This document shows, in pieces, positions 11,505-22,242 of a DNA stretch of 64,000 bases. Position 1 is the first letter of the stretch. Every line of letters starts with the position of its first letter. The notes under the pieces are model-generated. The model saw only the letters and a list, made by a program, of their open reading frames with translations. It did not search any database and was not told where the DNA came from. Source of the DNA: Verpa conica (taxonomy: Eukaryota > Ascomycota > Pezizomycetes > Pezizales > Morchellaceae); assembly GCA_033030425.1 (NCBI GenBank), contig JAUFSD010000003.1, forward strand, positions 992,001 through 1,056,000. The letters are read 5' to 3'. The position numbers and the translations under genes are program-made.

Positions 11505-11781
11505 TGAGGACAAAAACTCTCAGACAACGCGCCCCTCGCCCAAGCGTCCCCTCTTTTATCTTCTCCCCGCATCGCGTCTGCTCAATCCATTCTCATTTTC
11601 CATCTTCACTTGATTTCATCTATTTGCATTACCTATCCTCTTTAATCAATTCAGCAATCATAAAAGATTTAGTCGATTTCACAGCTGCGTTCCAATCTTC
11701 ATCTCTTGAGCCTCAGCGTCGAGACATAGCTTCTGCACAGACTCCAGTAGCATAATATTTTAACACCAAAGCACCACAGAT

Positions 11782-14700
11782 ATGTATGTCTGGAAAAGAG
11801 GTATGATAAAAAGATTTAATGCCATAATTACTCATACCTACCACAATTTGAGCCTTTGTAAAATAAGAGTAAAAATAAAAAGAATAGCTAACATGAGCAA
11901 TCTCGATAGACGGCCGTAAGGAGCGTGTTCAGTTCGATAAAATTACTGCGCGTGTGTCTCGTCTTTGTTACGGACTAGACAGTGAGCACGTCGATGCAGC
12001 AACTATTACACAGAAAGTTATTTCGGGAGTGTACCAAGGGGTTACCACTGTTGAATTAGACAACTTGGTTAGTGCCCTTGATTGTCTATGCCTTTTGCCA
12101 TTGGAAAAGCAGTCGGGAATCTTAATACCTATAGTAGAGAATTAAGCTAATAAATTATAGGCGGCTGAAACAGCCGCTTACATGACTGTCACCCACCCTG
12201 ACTATGCTATTCTTGCTGCCCGTATTGCTGTGAGCAACTTACACAAACAAACTAAGAAGCAATTCTCTCAGGTCGTGAGTGATCTGTATCACTATGTCAA
12301 TCCTGTAGGTTCTTGAGTTTTCTGAATGCCATTACTAGTGAATTGACTGTTGTGTAGAAAAACGGCCGCCCTTCACCCATGATCTCTACGCAAACCTATG
12401 AAACCGTCATGCGCCATGCTTCTGAACTCAACTCTGCCATTGTCTACGACAAAGATTTTAATTACAATTACTTTGGCTTTAAAACTCTTGAGCGCTCATA
12501 CCTATTACGCATAGATGGCCAGGTTGCTGAGCGTCCGCAACATATGCTTATGAGAGTAGCTGTCGGAATACACGGTGAAGATGTTGAGAAGGCTATTGAG
12601 ACTTATAATCTTATGTCGGCTAAACACTTTACTCATGCCTCTCCTACACTCTTCAATGCGGGAACTCCTTCTCCACAGTTATCATCTTGTTTTCTGGTTG
12701 CGATGAAAGATGACTCGATTGAAGGAATATATGATACCCTGAAGATTTGTGCAATGATTTCTAAGACTGCTGGTGGTATTGGACTGAATATTCACAATAT
12801 TCGTTCCACTGGCTCTTACATTGCTGGGACGAATGGTAGTTCTAATGGGATTGTGCCTATGCTCCGAGTTTACAATAATACCGCGAGGTATGTCGACCAG
12901 GGAGGAAACAAAAGACCAGGTGCTTTTGCCATCTATCTTGAGCCGTGGCATGCAGACATTTTTGAATTTATTGACTTGAGAAAGAACCACGGAAAAGAAG
13001 AGGTCAGGAAAATTATTCGATCTTTCCTTATATATCGCTGACAAGGTTTATAGATTCGCGCTAGAGATCTATTTTATGCTCTCTGGGTCCCTGACTTGTT
13101 CATGAAACGAGTTGAGAAAAATGGTGATTGGAGCTTGTTCTGTCCTAACGAGGCTCCTGGCCTAGCCGATGTCTGGGGCGACGAATTCGAAGCACTTTAC
13201 AACAAATATGAAAAAACACCCGGTCTACCTCGTCAGACAATGAAAGCCCAGAAGCTCTGGTATGCCATCCTAGAGACCCAAACCGAGACAGGGAATCCGT
13301 TCATCCTTTACAAGGATGCTTGTAACCGCAAGTCGAACCAACAGAATCTAGGAACTATTAGATCTTCCAACCTTTGCACAGAGATTGTAGAATACAGCTC
13401 TCCCGATGAGGTTGCTGTTTGTAATTTGGCCTCTCTTGCTCTACCAACCTTCGTCGATGTCCAAAGAGGCGAATACGATTTCTCAAGGTTACACGATGTC
13501 ACAAAGGTTGTTGTTAGGAACTTGAACAAAATCATCGATGTCAACTTCTACCCTGTCGAGGAGGCAAGAAGAAGTAATATGAACCACCGACCTATCGCAG
13601 TCGGTGTTCAAGGTTCGTGCCCTGCAGGCATCGTCTAGTTGGTATTTCTATCTAACCTGATGGGGCTTAGGTCTTGCCGATGCTTTCCTTGCTCTTCGTA
13701 TGCCATTCGAATCTCCACAGGCGAAGCAACTCAATATTCAAATATTTGAAACGATCTATCATGCCGCTGTTGAAGCCTCGGTCGAATTAGCTGAAATTCA
13801 CGGCCCATACTCAAGCTATGAAGGCTCACCGGCTTCCAAAGGTCAACTCCAGTATGATCTGTGGAACGTAACCCCGACAGATCTATGGGACTGGGATGAA
13901 TTAAAGGCAAAAGTCAAGAAGCATGGACTTAGGAACTCTCTTCTTGTTGCACCTATGCCCACTGCATCTACTTCTCAGATTCTAGGATTCAATGAGTGTT
14001 TCGAGCCTTACACATCAAACATTTACTCCCGCCGTGTGTTGGCTGGAGAGTTCCAGATCGTTAACCCCTGGCTGTTGAAAGACCTTGTGGACATGGGCTT
14101 GTGGAGCGACAACATGAAGAACCGGATTATCGCCAACAATGGCAGCATTCAAGGTGTTCCGAATATTCCAGACGATATTAAGGCACTTTATAAGACTGTC
14201 TGGGAGATCTCGCAGAAAAAAATTCTCGAGATGGCTGCTGACCGTGGTGCTTTTATTGATCAATCACAATCCCTCAATATCCACATTCAGAACCCTACTA
14301 TGGGTAAATTAACATCAATGCACTTCTATGGGTGGAAGCTAGGGTTAAAGACAGGAATGTACTATCTCCGTACCCAAGCCGCGGCCGCAGCTATTGTAAG
14401 TTCTATGTTTCCTCTTATTTTCTTGACCTAGAATCACAGCCTTGCATGGCGAGAATTGCTTTGGTCCATGTATATGAGGTGGATTAAGGCCCATGCATGA
14501 TATATCCAAAAATTCATTGCTCTAATTTCTTAAGCCCTTAACTCTTATATATTCTCCCTTTAAATAATATCCTAGGGCTTATACTAACACCTAATTATTC
14601 ATTAGCAATTTACCGTTGACCAAGAGGCTCTAAAGGTAGAAGACACTACTGTTGCCCGTGTTCTCCCTGGAAAGAAACGCCTTCCGAACACTGGCTACTC

Positions 14701-15040
14701 TGCCCAGGCCGCTATACCTCGTCCAATGATGGCTACTACTCCTGTGCCCCGTGTTGTTTCTGTTGGTGGGCCCCCACCCCCTGCGCCCCGCTCAGTCTCC
14801 ATCTCTGGTGGCCCTACTACTCCTTCCGACGAAGAATCAGAGCCATCTCCAACGCTCTTAACGACGGAGCCACTTATGGATCCAACTTCTGTTGATGGGT
14901 TAGAGGAGTTGGAGAATAAGAGAGACCAAGAAGAGGATGCGAAGAGCCTTAGTGAGGAGAGAGAGGTGGATATCTATGCCGATGCTGTGTTGGCTTGTAA
15001 CATTGAAAATAAAGAGGAGTGCATGATGTGTTCTGCTTAG
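11782..15040 (+). CDS. rnr1: Ribonucleoside-diphosphate reductase large subunit (class Ia)
   Basis: Seven exons (11782-11800, 11910-12067, 12161-12304, 12358-13002, 13054-13612, 13671-14395, 14606-15040) give 894 residues. The enzyme reduces ribonucleoside diphosphates to deoxy forms with the small subunit, in the cytosol. The N-terminal ATP cone starts [19 protein letters not shown], with the start codon on a 19-nt first exon. Catalytic residues are in place: the redox cysteine C218 in PQLSSCFL, the NLCTE motif (N428, C430, E432) and C445 in [11 protein letters not shown]. The C-terminal tail carries the swinging-arm CMMC pair (C889, C892), preceded by a Pro/Ser- and acid-rich linker. Length matches fungal Rnr1/Cdc22 proteins. 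Two ACGCGT boxes lie upstream. The last intron is longer than the rest (210 nt). The small subunit is not in this window. Confidence 0.97.
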
Positions 15041-16820
15041 ATTTTGTTCTATTACGATGCAAGTTAGTTGGTTTTGTCTGGGCTGGTTGGGTGATCAAGG
15101 GTTAATAGGTTTAGGGGAATGGGATGGTGTTTTTACTAGGGCTTTATGAATATCTTTTTGCTTTTTATCTCGATAAGTAGTAGATTCTATAGCATAGGAT
15201 AAACTGATGTGATGATTAGAGAAATCATTCAGTTTATTATGATGATGAAATTATCGTTCCATTCCTTAGCTCAGTGTCTATTCATTGAGCTAAAGCTCTA
15301 AAATCTATATATATTAATTCCGGGGTATCCGTGATAACCGATACCGTGAGTATTAAAAGCCCAAATAAGTCTTCTCGGTATTTATTCTAACTAAACATAA
15401 TCACTAGGTCAACCTAGAAACATGACTTAGGAGGTTTTACATGTAGGTAGTAGTAAATAAAACATTTATCCACCTAGAACAGACTATCACTGAAGGAAAC
15501 ACCAATTGAAGACAACTTGGTTGCGTACTTAACACAAGTACACGGAACCTCAAACCAAGGCTAGGAACTGTAGCAAGGTAATTTTAGAGATTCAGTTGAT
15601 ATAGACATGCAGAAAACGGTACAGTACAAATCTCCAAGAGGTGCCTCCGCCAGGTAGTGGTTGGGTGAGACATGGGTGAATTCATGATTTATTTATTTAC
15701 TACCCAAGCTATCAGTTAGATAACTAGTTTACCACCATAAGATACATACAGTCTAGCACGTAAGCAGTAAACATAACACTATGTAGTGAGTATTCAGAAA
15801 TCTCACTGACACATTTATCATTAGGGAGTGGTACTACTGCTAATCAGCCAACCACTTTAGGGGGTGCTAGTACAAGCCAACAGCTTTTAGCTTAGTCGGC
15901 ACCATGTCTTACTAGCCACCCAAATAGGGCTAACATCGTATGCTTTAAATCAGTTTTTGTTTTAGCTGACGGATAGGGGTCAGTACAAATGCTTGTTGAC
16001 TCTAGCGAACCCCACAATCTACTCTGGTCACGTGATGGGTCTGCATGGAGTCTGGTAGATAAGTACTTTTATCTGACCGCTCGAATAACGGTGTTGTTTA
16101 TGCTGTATGATTTGGGTCCAAGAACTCGTCATCACTCCTTGCTTATGCATCCCTACACGTTATGGTCCTACGTTCGAGAATACACCTTCGTTCGGAAACG
16201 GCAAGGGATTTGGGGAATCGTCGAAGCGAAGTAGGCTCAATCAATCCGAACCAATGTTGAATTCTGTATCAAGACCCTCATCAGATAAATGAATGCGAGC
16301 GCCCATGCGTTTCAGTACGTTATGTTTGACCCCTGGTCTAACCGCTCTAACCTCAATTCAGCCCTTTGGAAGGATCTCTGGCTTTGACATGTATCAAGTT
16401 TCTTTTATCCGCTTTGGCCCCGCTGCTCTTCGACTCTGGTTCTCTCCGTATCCTTCATTTCTGCTCCTTAGCGTGTTTTGTGTCACGGAGTGGGAGTGCA
16501 CCATGTGGGATCAATATAGTTGAATGTAGTTTTCTTCGCTTTCCGGGTTCTCTTCTCCTCTCTAGTTATTTCTATGATCGCGTGTTTGTCGAGGCGCCAA
16601 TGAAGACGTTCGAGGGGCATTAATTTTGCTTCTAACGGCCAGGCCGTTTACCTTACCTACTGCCAGTCAGTTCTTTCTCCCGCTCTTTTTTATTTTCTAT
16701 TTACTTTCACCGAAATCAATAACTGGATCGACTTGTTCTTTCAAATATTTTCCCTTCATTCCTATTACACTCTTGGACGGGATCCTTGAGAGAGTATATT
16801 GAGTTTATACAACCTTTATC
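15041..16820. other. Intergenic region between RNR1 and the 7TM-RGS gene
   Basis: This 1.8 kb holds the RNR1 3' region and the promoter and leader of the RGS gene. The first ~900 bp are AT-rich with many stops. From about 15990 the sequence is more mixed and has several short overlapping frames (60-85 codons) without motifs, best read as leader or promoter sequence. A TCACGTGA motif is at 16028-16035. No gene is supported. Confidence 0.5.
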
Positions 16821-19046
16821 ATGGAGATAATTACAGAACCTCCAAACTATGGCCACCCGCGACTGGATAGCGTTGGCAAAATATATATCGCAGTGTTTGT
16901 GCTTTGGACGTCAGTATTTGGGATTGGCCTAGTCATCTTTCTTACCCACAGACATCTTCCATTCATTCGCCTGAAGAATGTTCCCTTAGTGTGTTCAGCA
17001 TTACTTATGCTACATTTACAACTGAGCTTCGACATTCTTGTGTACCCTTCGAATGGCATTTTACCGTGTAGTCTAGAGTTTTGGGTTATGAACATTTGTC
17101 TTCCGTATGCCCTATTTGACTCCCGTTTATTAATCTACATCGTTAACTAATTATATTAGACTCGGAATTGCACTTTTTCAGGCGCAGAACATGCAGCTTT
17201 TTAGTTTATTCTGGGGTCAGAAGCATCTTGTCTGGTTGCGCTCTAAAGACCCCGAGTCAGCAAATGCTCCGAAGGAAAAGTATCTTTCAAGTAATATCAT
17301 CCTCAGATGCTGGTATAGGTGGCGGGATATCTGCATCTTGAAGAAAACATACATAGTTATTGCTACCGGCACTACCCTACAGGTACAAACCCTAAAACAA
17401 GGAATACTTCCACTATAGTGCTTAACCACGCATTTACATGGCTGTGCCATATCTGACGTCGTTTGCTGACTGTATCGCAAAAAGTTCTTAGTAGCCTTGG
17501 CTATCTTCCTCATGTCAAGACGTTTCCATCCGAGCTTTGGGCTTGTTGGTAAACCCGCAACTCGTTTCCAATGCCGGGCCGGGTGGGAATGGTATGTGTC
17601 ACCCGCCTTCAATATTTCCCTAGCCGAGCCACAATGCATGCATGATGATTCTCGAACCGTAACGCTCGGGTACGGCACTCTCAGAGTTATTTTTAACACA
17701 TATATAGGTTTCCGTCAGGTATCTGGCAGGCAGTTTGGACATATGGTTACGGACCCTTCATTCTCTTCAAGATCAGAAAGATCCAGGATACACATAGATG
17801 GCGGGTACAGACAACTTTAGCCATTCTTTTCAGGTTAGTTACCCCGAGTATATTCATTCAAAAAGAAGAAGAAGCCCTTCGTTAAACCGGAACCTTTCTT
17901 TTCTTCTTTTTATTGATATTTTAAACTGTGGGAGTAGTCATTCCTGATAACCTCTTTTTTCCCTTCACAGTCTACCTGCTTTGCCACTGTGGCTTTCTAC
18001 CTGGTTCACGCCGAACTTCTATGTGATGAACTCTTACTGGCCTCCTAACTTATGGTTAGTTTCGCTCTTTCACTATCAATTATTAGATTCCATAGGTTCT
18101 AATCACAAGTGTCTATAGGTTTGTACCTGGACTTGGAGCAATGGAATTTATTATTCTCTTTTTCCCTATTATTGAAATATGGGAATTCAAGAAACGTCAG
18201 CGCAAAGCCCGTGAAGAGCCTGGTCACACAAAATTTTCCAAATATAGCGTAGCTGCACTAGAACAGGCATTACGGGATGACATCGAACGCTTAGAAGAAT
18301 TCGCCGCGACTAAGGATTTCACTGGAGAAAATATAATATTTCTCAAGCGTGTTGAGGACTGGAAGCAGAACTGGAGGTTGTCGGAGATCAAAGCCCGTAA
18401 CAGGGAGCTTCCACCACCAGTCCTCCGCTCACTCTACACTACTGCTGAGCAGATATTTAAGACACTTGTCCATCGTGAATCATCAGATTTTCCGTTGAAC
18501 CTCGAGGAGGATGTCTACCTCCCCCTAGATAAGGTTTTCGGTGGTTCCAACCCAGGATCACAAAAATGCCCTTCCGTGCATAAATTTACTGGTGGGACAA
18601 AGGCAATGATTGCGCCATTTGCAGACGATATCCTTGCAAATGCGAGAAGAATGCCCGAAAAGAGAGGGTTTCGGGAGATTTCAGAATCACGAGAGCCACA
18701 GAGACGCGAATATAACGACGCAAGACCACCGACTCCGCCGCGAAAGGACTCAGTCTTGGGCATGCCTCCCCCAATACGTAAGCTACCGACGAATTTTGGG
18801 ATTAGCGTATTTGATAAGGCCGAGATTGCGGTGAAGCAGATGGTTCTGACAAATACATGGATTCGGTATGTTTTCTACCACCCTAACGTTTTCTAGGAGT
18901 AAGTACTAACACCCTTATGATCTTATAGTTATGTAGACTCATTGCCTCTATCTGAACACTCTTCGTTAGGTGCAGGACCTACTATTTCTCCGCCGATAAG
19001 CTGGCGATGGAGAAGGTATTTTTGGAAAAAGGATTCAGAAGGATGA
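16821..19046 (+). CDS. Seven-transmembrane RGS-domain protein (GprK/Rgs7-like)
   Basis: Exons 16821-17104, 17160-17382, 17485-17591, 17708-17833, 17971-18054, 18119-18865 and 18929-19046 give 562 residues. The N-terminal half has seven hydrophobic segments: IAVFVLWTSVFGIGLVIFL, VPLVCSALLMLHLQL, FWVMNICLPLGIALF, TTLQFLVALAIFLM, IWQAVWTYGYGPFILF, TTLAILFRSLPALPLWLS and FIILFFPIIEIW. Residues ~320-430 form an RGS fold, with the core FAATKDFTGENIIFL (~335-349). A Pro-rich tail (RPPTPPRKD) follows. RGS domains speed GTP hydrolysis by G-alpha; joining one to a 7TM receptor-like part resembles fungal GprK/Rgs7 and plant RGS1. The acceptor at 17484 is the least certain junction (weak pyrimidine tract), chosen because it keeps frame and continues a membrane helix. 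Nothing identifies the ligand or G-alpha partner. Confidence 0.85.
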
Positions 19047-20849
19047 ATACGGTTAGGTGAAATAATTTTATCTATATTATTCCTTTACTAGGACTTCTTT
19101 TTTTACCTCTTATCTTTATTATTATTACTGGTATATCTTTCTCACAAACACACTGTAAATTTCCAGTGAGAAGGTTAGGTCTATAGCCAGCGAACAAGAG
19201 AGATAGTCAAATATAAAAGGGAGTAGAGAAAACAAAATACTATACACTCTTATCTTGTTTGGGTTATACTCAATAAATTTAAAAAAGCAAATATTGCCTT
19301 ATGTCTCTGCTTCATGATATATCACTCGAGTCTTTCATGGTCTATGTGTTGGGATATATCTACCTAATTAGGTATAGCGTGGGTATCTAAGTAGGTATTG
19401 CTGTGGTGACTATGGAGGGCTTGGGATAGGGTTTGTTTAGGGTTTTAGGGTACCGTCGATTGGTCTATAGATATATATATAGAGGGTATGAGAGCACTTC
19501 CCTAGAGACTCCCCTAGTCTGCTAAGTTCCTGAGATACTCCATATCAACTCCATAACTTCCACACTATGTAGCGTCCGGAATAAATAAATGAATTACATG
19601 TAATCACAAATACGTAGGTCTAGCGTTAGGTCTATAGTAACGTCTTCCAGCATTATAAATCATTAATTAACTCATCCTAGAGAAAGCTTAGAATAAGAGA
19701 TATAAAAGCACTTATCCCATAATCCGGTGAAGCTGCCCCCCCCCAAATCTTGAGATTTTTTTATTGGCTAGCCTGAAATTTGTTTCGTATAAAGCCACCG
19801 CCATTTCCTATCAAACGTATGGCAGCTATCTGACCACAAGGATTATCATATTAGGCTAGCTTTGATCGGCTTAGGGAGTCCCCAAACAAGTCTAAATAGT
19901 GACGACTCCCGCTAACGAATTTCTCGAGTTTATGCGATAGCTCAATTGATCAAACAGAATCATATTGTGGTAAATCTACCAGCAATGAACATAACACTAC
20001 ACCCATTAGGGTGAAGCCCTGCAAGCATCTCTGATAGAGTGCGGGTGCGAGTACCATAGCCTCAGGGCTGCATGTACTATGATTAATTCATTCATTCATT
20101 CATGAACATAACACTCCCAGAGAGTTATTACTTTAAGCCCTTGATAACCCTTGGCCTCAAAAACAATATTAATTGATTTTTCTAGATATCTTAATTAGAT
20201 ACCCATCCAGTTACGGTACGCACGTAATTTCGACACGCTCTTCAAGTTCGCCCCTCGCAGTAAGAAGTTGGTCGCGTTGGCCTTAGTAAACTTATATAAG
20301 TAGGCTCGTGGTATTACCCTATAATGAAAGTCTACGAGTCTAATTGGCCTGGTGGGTTTTCTCAGCACAATGAAAAATTTAGTGCCAGTAAAGAGGACTA
20401 TTGAGGGGGATGTACAGGGGGATAAATCAGAAGAGCAAACTCATAAATAGGCTATCCTCTAGATATCTATTATCTTGTCTACTATAGATGGTAAAACTAC
20501 TTTCTCATACTGTAGATATATTTGGGTATTGGATTTTCAAGATCTTATGTGGCCTTTGGATGATCCAAATGGGAAGTTTATGAAGCACCAGTAGTAATTC
20601 CTTAACCCTTCAACAAAAAAATACCCCTTATCAAACTCAGGTCTTAATACTCAAAGAACCTTATCTGCGGGAGACCTAAAAAGGTTTCAAATCATGTAGA
20701 GTATCTCAAATACACAGCAGATATTTAACAGGCTGTCTATAAAGGAAATCTTTACTGTAGCTGGCGAAGGCTCTCACCTAATAGAGGATTATATGCTTTA
20801 AATAATAATTTAGATTAGGAATTATGCAAAATGTATATGCCTTTTTTTT
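19047..20849. other. Intergenic AT-rich region, probable repeat debris
   Basis: These 1.8 kb lie between the RGS gene and the decayed LRR gene. They are AT-rich and stop-dense, with a short att-cattcattcatt microsatellite near 20090. No frame over ~60 codons with recognisable content is seen, and no clear terminal repeats could be defined by eye. Confidence 0.5.
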
Positions 20850-21992
20850 TTGAAAAACTTGGTGAACCATGTAAGTATCTCCTATGAAACCTTCCCAACC
20901 TTAATTACAGATTTTTCACAGCCACTACCCAGAACTCAAAATATAGATATCTCGGCTTCCAAAATAATAGCCCTGAGGTTATATGAAGGTCACGCTCTAG
21001 AGAGTTGTCAGGCAACTCTAAACCGAAACTGTCTAAAATATAAATATTTTTATCTCTATAATTGTTAACTAGATCATCCATCTGTCGCTTTGAAGCTTGT
21101 ATAACTCCTAATGACGAGTAAGAAGAGCAAAGCGCCCGACACTGACTACGCATGGCCTTAGGATAAAACCACTTTTTGTACTTGCTAAAATAGAGAAAGC
21201 CACACTTCTTAAGTCAGTTCTATTAAATAGCGAGACACTTACGAACAGTAATCATTCTGAGCTATTAATAGCTATAGAAGAGATGGCACAATGATTAGGC
21301 TCCTGTGGAAATCTTCAGTCCTTGATACTACGTAACCTAGAACATACACAAGGGATTGCTAGGACTTTTCTGTTAGGTCAAGAAGTCAGGCTTCAACACC
21401 TCGAGGTCTTAGATTACAATATAAAGCCCTCAATGAGTGCCCTAGCCTTGAATCATTATCACTAAGTTACCATACAAGGAATTACGTCAGTAACGATATC
21501 GGTAAATTAGCGGAGTCACTATGTAATTTACAGGGCGTTCGAAAGTTGCACTTAGTCGGTATATCAGGATACTCTATAGATAATCATATCTCCATGATTG
21601 CCAAAGTGCTACCATTACTCAAAGAATTATAGTCTGTGAATATCACATCACGGATTGGTTTGGGACGACCTTGCTAAGCTTGCGAATTTAAAGATACTCG
21701 GTTTCCGTACGATGAGCAAACTCACATCAGAGGGGTTTATGGGGTTTGTAAAATCTTTTGGATGATAAAGAGGATTCCTTTAGAAATAATGTACAGCCAA
21801 TATCAAATGACGAGTGGTGACAAGGAAGCCATTAAGAAGGAAATTACGAATAAGGGTGGCTCGTTAATTCTTTTTCACGATGTCGATAGGTATATATGCT
21901 TGGAGTCCTATGGCAAGTCTCTTTTTCGAGAGAGCTACATAATACCACTGTTCATAGAGGAAGATGATTTTCCCCCTAGATTCGGAGGCTGA
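20850..21992 (+). pseudogene. Decayed leucine-rich-repeat (F-box/LRR-like) protein gene
   Basis: Frames in this interval translate to LRR-like protein in consecutive pieces broken by stops and frame changes. From ~21170 one frame reads ...LFVLAKIEKATLLKSVL, hits an in-frame TGA (~21292), then continues with CGNLQSLILRNLEH and RLQHLEVLDYN until a TAA. Another frame takes over with DIGKLAESLCNLQGVRKLHL and ends at a TAG in KEL*SVN. A third gives DLAKLANLKILGF, and the last frame (21762-21992) supplies an acidic C-terminus. Such strings of L-x-x-L-x-L units resemble the LRR part of fungal F-box-like proteins, a large fast-evolving family. No F-box can be seen in the 5' part, which is poorly defined. 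At least three disabling changes argue against a spliced live gene. Confidence 0.65.
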
Positions 21993-22242
21993 GTTTAGTT
22001 ACGAGTTTCTTATATATTATTCTTAAGGCCTTTGGGGCTACGTTTAGGTGTATACGATGCTGGTAATTTTAAATAAGTTATAAGCTGCTATTAGTCTTCT
22101 ATTTCCCAACTACGCAACCATAAAACTCACTGCCAGCGTGCAGCGCCAAGACCTGAGGCTTAGTAGTTCGCAACATCACAGTTTAAGGTCCTCGAGCTCA
22201 AGAGCCTCAACAACTACTCCCCGACTATTTCCAGCTTCTGCC

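Larger units (their letters stand above)
10200..11781. other. Intergenic region upstream of RNR1, with MITE-like element and MCB sites
   Basis: This gene-free 1.6 kb is AT-rich in its first two thirds. It contains a near-perfect 21-bp palindrome at 10567-10587, a TA-flanked inverted-repeat element at 11152-11353, and two MluI cell-cycle boxes in the proximal RNR1 promoter. Sequence from about 11370 to 11780 becomes pyrimidine-rich, as in many fungal core promoters and leaders. A 127-codon frame at 11372-11755 has no ATG at its start and no family features, so it is not called. Confidence 0.6.

Noticed and set aside
15989..16623. Cluster of short plus-strand frames upstream of the 7TM-RGS gene
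   Set aside because: They overlap in different frames, do not join by splicing into a coherent protein and are best read as promoter or leader.
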